DNA of 64,000 nucleotides from Parietichytrium sp. I65-24A (taxonomy: Eukaryota > Sar > Bigyra > Thraustochytrida > Thraustochytriidae), in assembly GCA_012862575.1 (NCBI GenBank), contig BLSF01000038.1, positions 312,317 through 376,316 on the forward strand, written 5' to 3'. Below, piece after piece: positions 1 to 8,908 of this stretch. Numbering within the stretch: the first letter of the stretch is position 1; each line of letters begins with the position of its first letter. The position numbers were made by a program, and so were the translations under genes. Under the pieces are notes generated by a model that worked only from the letters and a program-made list of their open reading frames with translations, was not told where the DNA came from and did no database searches.

Positions 1-1
1 G

Positions 2-1891
2 TTGGTGTCTCTCAGCTATGCTCAGAACAACAGCTGGTTTGGAAAGTGCGGCGGCGCAACAGGAAAAGTGCGACCGGACAGCGGTGGCCATGTTGTGGCC
101 CTAGACAGCGAAAACCATCCTCATTTCGGGAAACGCAGCGGCAGCTCTCAGGGTGTGCTGACCGTGGATGATGTGGAGAAAGAGAAGCTGGCCAATATAA
201 TTCACCAGCTTCCACCGGGAATCTCGGAGGACGACATGGCTCGCATCGCAGCACAGGGCATGATGCAAAGTGCAAAGCCAAGTACCATGCGCTATCGAAT
301 TGATGCGCGTCGCAAACTGGCCGGCGGGCGGGGAATCATCAAGAAGAACTTGGATGTCATCAAGAGACATACCATCCGCCGTTTCAGCCAAATTGGTGAC
401 CAAGAGAGCTCTGCAAAGAAGGAGATGCTTCAATCTCTAGTTGCTGGGCTGCCGAAGGTTTCGTTCTCGGCGTATGCCTACTCTGTGAGCGAGAACGCGG
501 GATCTATCAAGATTCCGGTTGTGAGGATCGGAAACTCAATGGAGCTGAGTAAGACATCCACTGTATACTACGAGACACGGTCCGGTACGGCAAGGGGCTC
601 GGAGGACTTTGTTCACGTTGACGGAAAGCTCATCTTCGAGCCTGGCGAGACCGAAAAGTGTATCGAAGTCGGCATCATTGACGATAACGTCTTTGAGCCT
701 GACGAGACTTTTACAATTCTCCTGTCCACAAAGGGCGACGACCATAATTCAGACTTGAAGAATGGCCAGTACAGCACCTGCGAGGTGACCATAATTGACG
801 ACGACAAACCTGGCACCTTTAGTTTCGTGAATGGGTGCCTCGTGGTGAAGGAGTCCGACGGCGTTGCCAAGTGCGTCATTCGCCGCCACGGAGGTGTCGA
901 CGGGAAGGTAAAGCTTAATTACCGCACCAAAGATTACACCGCTAAAAAGGATGTAGACTTCTTCGGAGCAGAGGGCACCTTGCTCTTCGATCATGGTGTG
1001 AACGAAGCAAGTTTCGATATTGTCCTCATTGATGACAAGCGTTATGATAAAGAAACCACATTCGCCGTGGAATTTGATATCGTGGGCCACCCTAATTGTG
1101 GTGCGGATTACGGCGAACACCGCGTGCTTTCGGTAAGCATCACCTCCGATGACGGTTACAAGGCCACTGTCGACAGAGTCGCGGAGCTTATGAAAGCGCA
1201 TCTGGAGAACTCAGACATCGGAACCGGCAGCTGGATGGAGCAGCTGCGCGAAGCTCTCACTATTGAAAGCGAAGAGGGTGAAGACCCGCGGGTATTGGAC
1301 TGCATACTTCACGTTTTATCATTCCCTTGGAAGGTCTTGTTCGTGTTGGTACCGCCGACAACCTACGGATCTGGATACCTCTCTTTTTTCGTGTCACTGC
1401 TATTTATTGGCTTGCTGACCGCTTTCGTAGGGGATGTCGCCTCAACCTTTGGATGCCTCGTGGGTTTTGGAAATGGTCTCACGGCGATCTCCCTGGTTGC
1501 GCTCGGTACCTCGTTGCCGGATACTTTTGCGTCTAAAATGGCTGCTGAGAACGATTCCAACGCTGACAACTCTATCGGCAACATCACTGGAAGCAACAGT
1601 GTGAACGTTTTTCTTGGACTCGGGCTCCCGTGGATGATTGCTTCCATTTATAAGGCCGCGAAAGGCAAGAAGTATCAAGTGAGCGCGGATGGCTCGCTCC
1701 TCTCGTCCGTCACTGCATTTTGCGTTGCTGCTGGGGTTTATTTCGCGATCATGTACTTTCGCAAGTGGAAAGGCTGGGGCGAGCTTGGAGGTCCAAGAGT
1801 TCCGCGAATTATTACATCCTTAATATTTTGTGCCATGTGGGTGGCCTTCATCGCTTTCGTATATAAGAGCTCCCAGGATGACACCGCATAA
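2..1891 (+). CDS. Na+/Ca2+ exchanger, SLC8/NCX type (3' part only)
   Basis: This is the C-terminal part of a plasma-membrane sodium/calcium exchanger that extrudes Ca2+ using the Na+ gradient. The frame is open at the left window edge and starts with no ATG, so the first membrane half with the alpha-1 repeat lies outside. In the visible 629 residues there is the end of the cytosolic loop, two Calx-beta domains (about 152-268 and 271-384), a linker, then a membrane half from about residue 442. The alpha-2 repeat is clear: GTSLPDTFASK at 502-512, followed by the NxxGNxTGSNSVNVFLG stretch that forms the ion site. The first Calx-beta domain keeps the acidic DDD edge typical of the regulatory Ca2+ site. 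Even the linker before the membrane half resembles animal NCX1. A single exon covers everything visible. The family call is secure; the missing N-terminus cannot be judged. Confidence 0.93.
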   Translation: MVSLSYAQNNSWFGKCGGATGKVRPDSGGHVVALDSENHPHFGKRSGSSQGVLTVDDVEKEKLANIIHQLPPGISEDDMARIAAQGMMQSAKPSTMRYRIDARRKLAGGRGIIKKNLDVIKRHTIRRFSQIGDQESSAKKEMLQSLVAGLPKVSFSAYAYSVSENAGSIKIPVVRIGNSMELSKTSTVYYETRSGTARGSEDFVHVDGKLIFEPGETEKCIEVGIIDDNVFEPDETFTILLSTKGDDHNSDLKNGQYSTCEVTIIDDDKPGTFSFVNGCLVVKESDGVAKCVIRRHGGVDGKVKLNYRTKDYTAKKDVDFFGAEGTLLFDHGVNEASFDIVLIDDKRYDKETTFAVEFDIVGHPNCGADYGEHRVLSVSITSDDGYKATVDRVAELMKAHLENSDIGTGSWMEQLREALTIESEEGEDPRVLDCILHVLSFPWKVLFVLVPPTTYGSGYLSFFVSLLFIGLLTAFVGDVASTFGCLVGFGNGLTAISLVALGTSLPDTFASKMAAENDSNADNSIGNITGSNSVNVFLGLGLPWMIASIYKAAKGKKYQVSADGSLLSSVTAFCVAAGVYFAIMYFRKWKGWGELGGPRVPRIITSLIFCAMWVAFIAFVYKSSQDDTA

Positions 1892-2806
1892 TCTGGCCGC
1901 TCAGTTTAGACTTGTGATATAACGATTCCAAAAACCGCTTTCTTCTTCTTCAGTTTTTTTTCTTTTCTGGGCCAGTTAGTACCTTCACTGCTCCCTCGTC
2001 TAATTTTTTTTCATGTGCACATGCACTCACGATTCTAAATTTTAGTAAAACGAAAAATCTGCGAGCTGGTACGCCTAGCCACATCTATTACAAACTATAG
2101 CTCGCTGTGTCCAAGGAGGTGTGCATTGCATTGGATTGCTTTGCAGTTGGCAATTGCACGCTCTCCTCTCATAAAGAAAGACAAGATCTTTCCTGCGTCC
2201 GTCTGAAACGTTGGTGCGGCGAGGCTGGCGAGGCGCGCGGTCGTTGAGCTGCTCTTCTTGCAAGTTTTGACGTGCATGTCTCAACGTCAGGGCTGCCTGC
2301 TCAGGTGGGTGAGAAGTTATTAACAAGTTACAAGGCAAGTAGAACGGAGAGTACCTGAAGAGCTAGCGCCGGCCAAGATCCCGCTTTCCGCAGCAACCAC
2401 ACGCACGCACGCACTGGCACCACTCGGCGCCGCTTCCTGCTCTTAGCGATCCTGGTATGCCAGCTGCAGGCCGAGAACACTCTGCCTGCCTGTCTGCCTG
2501 CCACCACGATTGGCTGTGAGATGCTGTGAGAACGAGCTCAGCTCTCATCAATTCTCACCAGCTCTCACCGTCAGTACAGTTCATACCACAGTTCTTGCTC
2601 TTTTCACACAGACACGTCTTGTCTCTTTGAAGCTGGCCAAGCTGGTCGGCCATCGAATGGAGGCCAGTGCTGGCAAGAAACAAAAGCGCTTGTGATTCCC
2701 TTTTTTTTTACAATTCAACTATGTCGATAGAAAATGAACTTTTGGGCTGAAACCGTGCGGTATTGTCTGGTCTCCGCCTCGATTCTCGACGCACAAAGAG
2801 AAAGAA

Positions 2807-2826
2807 GAGAGAGAGAGAGAGAGAGA
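2807..2826 (+). repeat. (GA)n microsatellite
   Basis: A run of about ten GA units on the + strand, embedded in a longer purine-rich stretch, 2.3 kb upstream of the GDH start. Confidence 0.9.
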
Positions 2827-3052
2827 AGCACAGGCCGAGGGAGAGGTAAAGAAGATCCAGATCGATCCAGCTCTCTCGATCCCAAAAGCATGACAAAAAG
2901 AGAGGAGGGTAGATTGGCATGTGCATAGTGGGCGAGTACGCCGGCTTCATCTCCGCAAAAGCTCTCGCGTCTCCCACGACCGTTTCACTCGCGGAATCGG
3001 CCGTGGCATACCTGAGCCACAGCACTCAGACCAGGCTAGCCACCAACACTGC

Positions 3053-3088
3053 ATTGGCATTGGGATTGGGATTGGGATTGGCATTGGC
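3053..3088 (+). repeat. ATTGGG/ATTGGC hexamer tandem repeat
   Basis: About six head-to-tail hexamers alternating ATTGGC and ATTGGG. The unit is not a known telomere repeat and the array is short, so it is probably a simple minisatellite. Confidence 0.85.
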
Positions 3089-4803
3089 ACAGCCAAGCGT
3101 AAACGGACCTCCGCGGCTCATCTCTCTCTCTCTTTCTCTGCCGTCCTTCTTCGGTCACCTCCGTCCACTTGACGTGTGCACAGGTTGCGCAAGAGCAAAA
3201 AGATCGGGGAAACAAATCTCATCAGTCTAAGTTGAGGACGCTCTGTTCTCTCTGTCAGCGCATCTCCGCTCTCAGCGCGTGGAAAAGTACAAGCGTGTGG
3301 ACGCGGAGAGCCTGAGGTGCGGGCGCACACTGAGCATCGGACACTTGGTATCTTCTGGGGCCGGCGACTGACCTGGCGGGATTCACTGCGTTTTCCAAAA
3401 GCGACGAAAAGCGACAAAAGCAACAACAACGAATGGCAAGTTCCTGTCTCTGCCTACACCTTTTGCTTTTCACTTTTACTTGTTCTTACTTTGTGTTTGT
3501 ACTGTGAATAAACGTTCACGGAAAACAGAAAAACTCCAAAGCAAATTAACATAACTTACAGTTAGTCAAAGCTTGTCCTGTCTTGTCCTCTCCGTTCCTC
3601 GTTGCTATTCACGACACGCGCGACTAGTGGATTCTGAATGAAAACAGAATCAGGATTTTATTTATTCTGACTGGTGAGTTCTGAATCCTGCATTCTGAAC
3701 TCTGGATGAGTTACTCGGGAAACACAAAACGCGGAGGAAAGGAACGGAGGAAACGAAAGGCAAACAGAAATGCGACATAGTGCGACGAGGGCATAACCTC
3801 CGAGTCTTTTGACTCTTTTGACTCATCCTTTGACATTGACAGTACCGGGTACTCGGAAGTGTGCCAGCGTGGAGTCGCATTGCTGACCTCTCTGTAAACC
3901 AGCCAAACAGTCGGCCAGACTGGCCAGACGCATGTCGCTTATTGAATATTGGGTATTACGTCGCGATCGCCTTTTCGAAAAAGAATCGATCTTGAATTCA
4001 CAGTGCCAATCAAATCCATTCGCTGTTGATTTTACACTGCAAAAAAAGACCTGATCTCATTCCAAATCCTCTCGTCTCAGCAGTATAGTACTTGGTACCA
4101 GTGCTGGGCCACTTGTACCGTACTCGAGTATTGGTACCAGTACTAGTGCCACGCACAGACATCATTGTGAGAACAAGGACAAACAGAAAAGTGAACACAA
4201 ATCTTTTTGACAGTGGTGGTGAGACGTTGGCAATGAGTCTCAGCATCTCTGACTGTGAGCCATTCATTGAATTATTCGATTTTGAGTAAACGAATGAATG
4301 AATTAACGAATAATTGATTGACAGTGAATGAAAGAATGAATGAATGTGTCATAGCTCATCTCGGAAAAGATAGGATCTTTCTTCATTCATCTTTGCTTAG
4401 TGAAGAATCCAATCAATCAATCCTCCCTCTCTGCCTACACCGCACTCACTCGCAGCGCTAGCACCGTGCCTCCCCTGGGCAGCACAAATTAACACTAACT
4501 GCAGATACCAGGTAAAATAACCACTCAGAATTTATGACTATATTCCCACTTGCAGTTCAACATTTTCTTATTCTTTGTTTTTTTGTGTTGCGGTTTTTGT
4601 TTCTTTTTTCCTCTTTCCACATTATTCAACACCAGCCAAGGCCGTGTAGTGTGCATGCAGTGCATGCAGTAAATGTAGTAAATGTAGTAAACGTTGGACT
4701 GTTGATTCAGGAGCAAAGCGACGGAAACTGCACTGCGAACCACTCTGCTGACAGTGTCTCTGCTGAGAACACTGAAAACTCTGAGAGCAATGTGAAAAGT
4801 GCC

Positions 4804-4940
4804 AGAGAGACAGAGAGACAGAGAGAGAGACAAGAGAGAGACAAGTTATGAGAGGGAGAGAGATTAGAGGAGACAAAACCGAAGCCGAGTTCGTTAGTAA
4901 GATAGGAAGAGAGAGAAAAAGACGAGAGAGAGAGAGAGAT
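4804..4940 (+). repeat. GA-rich leader tract upstream of GDH
   Basis: Two blocks of GAGA/GACA sequence (4804-4860 and 4905-4940) lie 210-350 bases upstream of the chosen GDH start. The purine strand is the sense strand. It could be part of the 5' untranslated leader or a GAGA-type promoter element; the sequence alone cannot decide. Confidence 0.7.
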
Positions 4941-5150
4941 AAGTATCCAACCTGTCAGTCAGACAGGGAGCGTTGTTGTAAAGTGACGGCCGAGTGGAAG
5001 GCGGAAGCAGAGCAAACCGCCAACGTGCCTGTGGCCAATAGCCAGTTGCCAGTAGCCCGTGGTCTGCGGTGTGTGGTGTGTGGTGTGCGCGAAAAGGGCA
5101 GTCGCTGGCTGTGGAGGAGCTGCGGAGAAGCGAAGAGCAGAACAGAGACG

Positions 5151-8100
5151 ATGGTGCTGACGGTGGGCCTGCGGGGCGCCAGGGCGAGCGGGCGCATGCT
5201 GCTGTTTTCGAGCAGGAGCGGGTCGTTCAAGCCGAGGATGCAACAGCACTTTCGCATGCTGGGCACGGGACGCAGGGACGACGATGATGACAACGAGCCA
5301 GAACGCACGCCGCGCCTGTACCGCAGGGCGGATAGTGAGATGGTGATCATGGAGAACGTCGAGAGAAGCAACTACGCGGAGCTGGTGGAGATGCTCAAGC
5401 GCGAGCACAGCGACGCTGCGGAAGCCAAAGTGCCATGGTTTCTGGAGGAAATGCCAGAAGCTTACTTTCGTCAGGTCACTCCAGAGCTGCGCGATCAGCA
5501 TCTGGCAGCTATTGTCGCTCTGTACGATTTCGATGCCGTCCCAAACATTTCGCTCAACAGTGACAACGGCAGAACTCTCTCTGTGATCAGCGGTGGCGAG
5601 CTGACCCCAAAGAAGCTTGCCGAGCAACTCAAGAAGCTACCATCTACTTCCTCGTTGGCCGGAATCAAGGTCTTCAACTCTGACGATAAGGAGCTCTCCG
5701 TCAACATTTTTCAGTTCCAAAGCCCAGACAGCGACGGTGCTTCCAGCAACGGCTACCTGACCGCGGAGATGGAGGAGTATGTAGAGGAGCTGATGAGCGG
5801 CAAGTATGATACCGAGCCTTTGCACGCGAAGCCGGCACCATATTTTGAGAAAGAGTACCTTCGTGAGTTCCTGGAGAAGCACTGCACGCACGACTATATT
5901 GTGCGCAGCAGTCCGCGTCGGTTTTGCAAACAAATTGAGCTCTACCACCAGATCTTGAAGCGCGGGGAAGACGAAGTTGGAATTGACATCGAAGCAAACT
6001 GGGGTGGCAACAAGAACCAGACCATGGTTACTCTCGCCATCACCAACGTGCTCGTCATGTCCGCGATCCGCCGCATCACCGACTACTGTGCTGCAAAGAA
6101 TCTCAACATCGTCAGGACGCACCTTGATGTTCTGCGAGGGCCAGCCGTCGAGGGCGTGGAGGAGGAGAAAGACCCTTTTGGTCAGGAAGACATGCTGCGA
6201 TCCAACAAGGTTGCCATGTTTCGCATCCTTGTTGAGCCCCAGGATGAGCAAGCGGCAAGCATGGAGGAGCTCAACTCGCGCCTCTACCACGATTTGCCAA
6301 CTGTTAGCAAGTGGATTGACGACCGTGCAATCAGCTTGATCACTCAATATGGCCTTTCATCACGCGAGGGCGACTTGGTCGTTGCACTCTGTGATGTCGC
6401 GCATGCCATTCTCGCGCCAAAAGATGCATTCGAATTCGCTCGCTCCAACATCGAGAATGTCATGACCGATCCGAACAGGATGGACTACACCAGAGAGCTG
6501 ATTGACATCTTCATGAAACGTTTCGATCCGTCCCAGGACCACCCTGAGCGCCAAGACAGCGTGTTCGAAGAGCGTATCGAAGCTTTGCGTAGCAAGATCG
6601 TGGAGTCTGGCGAGCTTCGCAATGCTCAGGTCGTGTACTCCACCATCCTGGACATTGTCAAGGGAGTGCAGCGCACCAACTTGTTCGTGCCCAACAGATT
6701 CGGTCTATGCTTCCGCCTTGACCCTGCTGTTTGCGTACAGCAGATTTTGGACGGCGAGCAGAGGTACGAAACTCCGTACGGTGTGTTCTTTGTGCATGGA
6801 CGCAAGTTCGCTGGTTTTCATGTCCGTTTCCGCGACATCGCGCGCGGTGGATTGCGCCTTGTAACTCCTCGCAACCGCGAAATGCACGCTGTTGAGAGCG
6901 CAAGGCAGCTGGTGGAGTGCTACGACCTTTCTTTCGCGCAACAGCTCAAGAATAAGGACATCGCCGAGGGTGGTTCCAAGGCCGTGTGCTTGGTGGACAC
7001 TGAAGGGTTTCACGGCCAAGAGCGCGAACACATCATGCGCAAGAGTCTCAAAGCGATGGTCAACTCCATCCTTGATGTAATTACGCCAAATGAGAAGAAC
7101 AAGGACCTGATTGTCGACCACATGCCAGGATCTCCTTCGGAATTCATCTACTTTGGGCCAGATGAGCAGGTCACTCCAGAGCACATCAACTGGATCGTTG
7201 ACCGTGCGCAGCAGAGAGGCTACCCAATGCCGGCTGCTTTCATGTCGTCCAAGCCAGACGCCGGAATCAACCACAAGGTGTACGGAGTGACCTCCGAAGG
7301 TGTTGCAGTGTTTCTCGACGAGGCGTTGCGCGCCACTGGCAAGAGAACCGACCAGCCATTCACAGTTAAGCTTACTGGAGGCCCCGACGGGGACGTGGCT
7401 GGAAACATGCTTAAGATCTTATACAGAGACTATGGCGAAAACGCTCGCATCGTGGGTCTTGCTGACGGCTTTGCAAGCGTTGAAGATCCGGACGGCCTTG
7501 CTTGGGACGAGCTTCTGCGCCTCTTTGAGCACGCCCTCCCGCTTTCTGAAATTAATAAGGCCAAGCTCGGGCCCAATGCCAAAGTGCACCTCTGCGACAC
7601 ACCAGCTGGAATCAACATGCGAAATACCATGCACAATCGCGTTGTAGCCGATGCCTTCGTTCCCGCTGGCGGACGCCCAGCCACCATCAACGACAGCAAC
7701 TGGCAAAAGTTCTTGCTCAGCGATGGAACTCCATCCAGTCCTCTCATTGTTGAAGGTGCAAACTTGTTTCTGACCGCTGGAGCGCGCAAAAACTTGTCTG
7801 ATAAGGGCTGCGTGATCGTGAAAGACAGTTCCGCGAACAAGTGCGGAGTCATTTGCTCGTCTTTTGAGATTATCTCTTCCATGCTCTTGTCCAAGGAAGA
7901 ATTCCTCCAATCGAAGAAGGAGATTGTGGAGGACGTTCTTACTTGCCTGCGCCAAAAGGCACAGATGGAGGCTCAGCTAATGTTCCGCGAATACAAGGCA
8001 AATCCTAGTGCGCCTCTTCCACCAGTGTCTCAGAAGATCAGCTATGCCATCAACCGCTCTACGGATTGCTTTGCTGCGCTTTTGGAAACCCTGCCGGCGG

Positions 8101-8453
8101 AGCAGTTCAACAAGTTGGTCCCAGAGATTCGCAAACATCTCCCAGCTGCCATCATGGAGAAAGGCTGGGACCGCTTCCAGGAGCGCGTCCCTCCAGCTTA
8201 CATCCGCTATCAACTTGCTTCTATCCTCGCTAGCCAGCTTGTGTACAAGGAAGGCGTGAGCTATGCAATGTCGATCGACGATGAAATGTTGGGCCATTGG
8301 CTCTTGCGCTATCTCGAGAAGAGCATCGAGACCGAGTCTTTGGCTGGCAAAGTCCAGAGGGGAGATGCTCTTTCTGATAAGGAAAAGTCTCTCTTGCAAG
8401 GTATCCTCAAGTTTGGTGGAGCACGGACAATGCTCGACCATCACCTGGACTAA
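5151..8453 (+). CDS. NAD-specific glutamate dehydrogenase, large (115-kDa) class
   Basis: This enzyme oxidatively deaminates glutamate to 2-oxoglutarate with NAD+, feeding carbon into the TCA cycle. The frame is open from 4848, but the ATG at 5151 is the better start. It gives 1100 residues, close to yeast Gdh2 (1092), and an Arg-rich, acid-poor N-terminus (first ~45 residues) that looks like a mitochondrial presequence; the upstream part is only GA-repeat translation. The catalytic region has FHVRFRDIARGG at about 555-566, the active-site lysine segment NKDIAEGGSK at about 601-610, and a Rossmann nucleotide site GGPDGDVAGN at about 743-752. The long N-terminal regulatory part typical of the large class is present. 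The gene is one exon with an AATAAA 48 bases after the stop. The identification is secure; mitochondrial location is inference. Confidence 0.95.
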   Translation: MVLTVGLRGARASGRMLLFSSRSGSFKPRMQQHFRMLGTGRRDDDDDNEPERTPRLYRRADSEMVIMENVERSNYAELVEMLKREHSDAAEAKVPWFLEEMPEAYFRQVTPELRDQHLAAIVALYDFDAVPNISLNSDNGRTLSVISGGELTPKKLAEQLKKLPSTSSLAGIKVFNSDDKELSVNIFQFQSPDSDGASSNGYLTAEMEEYVEELMSGKYDTEPLHAKPAPYFEKEYLREFLEKHCTHDYIVRSSPRRFCKQIELYHQILKRGEDEVGIDIEANWGGNKNQTMVTLAITNVLVMSAIRRITDYCAAKNLNIVRTHLDVLRGPAVEGVEEEKDPFGQEDMLRSNKVAMFRILVEPQDEQAASMEELNSRLYHDLPTVSKWIDDRAISLITQYGLSSREGDLVVALCDVAHAILAPKDAFEFARSNIENVMTDPNRMDYTRELIDIFMKRFDPSQDHPERQDSVFEERIEALRSKIVESGELRNAQVVYSTILDIVKGVQRTNLFVPNRFGLCFRLDPAVCVQQILDGEQRYETPYGVFFVHGRKFAGFHVRFRDIARGGLRLVTPRNREMHAVESARQLVECYDLSFAQQLKNKDIAEGGSKAVCLVDTEGFHGQEREHIMRKSLKAMVNSILDVITPNEKNKDLIVDHMPGSPSEFIYFGPDEQVTPEHINWIVDRAQQRGYPMPAAFMSSKPDAGINHKVYGVTSEGVAVFLDEALRATGKRTDQPFTVKLTGGPDGDVAGNMLKILYRDYGENARIVGLADGFASVEDPDGLAWDELLRLFEHALPLSEINKAKLGPNAKVHLCDTPAGINMRNTMHNRVVADAFVPAGGRPATINDSNWQKFLLSDGTPSSPLIVEGANLFLTAGARKNLSDKGCVIVKDSSANKCGVICSSFEIISSMLLSKEEFLQSKKEIVEDVLTCLRQKAQMEAQLMFREYKANPSAPLPPVSQKISYAINRSTDCFAALLETLPAEQFNKLVPEIRKHLPAAIMEKGWDRFQERVPPAYIRYQLASILASQLVYKEGVSYAMSIDDEMLGHWLLRYLEKSIETESLAGKVQRGDALSDKEKSLLQGILKFGGARTMLDHHLD

Positions 8454-8908
8454 AAGGTTTTGGAAAGCGAGGTGCTAGATAGAATATTCTTTACTTCCCC
8501 AATAAAAATTGAGCTGAAACGGGTGGTGAGACTGAGAGAGGGTCGCGACCGCGCAAGATTTTCCTGTCATAACCACGAGCTCTGAGAAGAGAAGATACAC
8601 CAAAATAAACAAAAACGAATCGTATTTATTTGCTGCCCCAATACTCATCGCCAAAATTCTGGCCGCCTTTGCTCCAGCAACGAGGTATAGGTCTGTCATG
8701 CCGAAAGCACTTTCTCCGGGCACTTGTGCAAAGTAGAGGAACGGCTCAACTTTAGAGAAAAAACATGAACAATGGCGCGTCTTCTTTTTTTTGGAATATA
8801 AAAAGGAAAAAGGCTGGCAAACAGGTCCGATGAACGCCTCGAACTCAAGGCAACATAAGTGGACATGCCCGCCAAGCACACGTGAAAATCTATGCCCCCC
8901 CAGTTTCT
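8454..8908. other. Convergent intergenic region
   Basis: The 3' ends of GDH (+) and the tandem bHLH gene (-) face each other across 455 bases. Apart from the AATAAA at 8501 I see no gene or notable repeat. Confidence 0.6.
8501..8506 (+). terminator. AATAAA, candidate polyadenylation signal of GDH
   Basis: A canonical AATAAA hexamer lies 48 bases after the GDH stop in the 455-base gap before the convergent bHLH gene. Other genes in the window lack an obvious AATAAA at this distance, so its use here is only plausible. Confidence 0.45.

Larger units (their letters stand above)
1892..5150 (+). other. Intergenic region, microsatellite-rich
   Basis: No recognisable gene lies in these 3.3 kb between the exchanger and the GDH start. 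The region holds GA and CT dinucleotide tracts, an ATTGGG-type hexamer array, 9-base repeats near 4652-4691, degenerate GAAT-rich sequence near 4280-4345 and GTAC-rich palindromic stretches near 4085-4155. The last 350 bases are strongly purine-biased and probably contain the GDH promoter and 5' leader. Confidence 0.6.

Noticed and set aside
3053-3088. Interstitial telomere repeat
   Set aside because: The ATTGGG/ATTGGC unit is not a known telomere repeat and the array is only six units long.
4848-5150. N-terminal extension of GDH from the upstream ATG at 4848
   Set aside because: The 101 extra residues come from GA-repeat and low-complexity sequence; starting at 5151 gives the family length and a mitochondrial-type leader.
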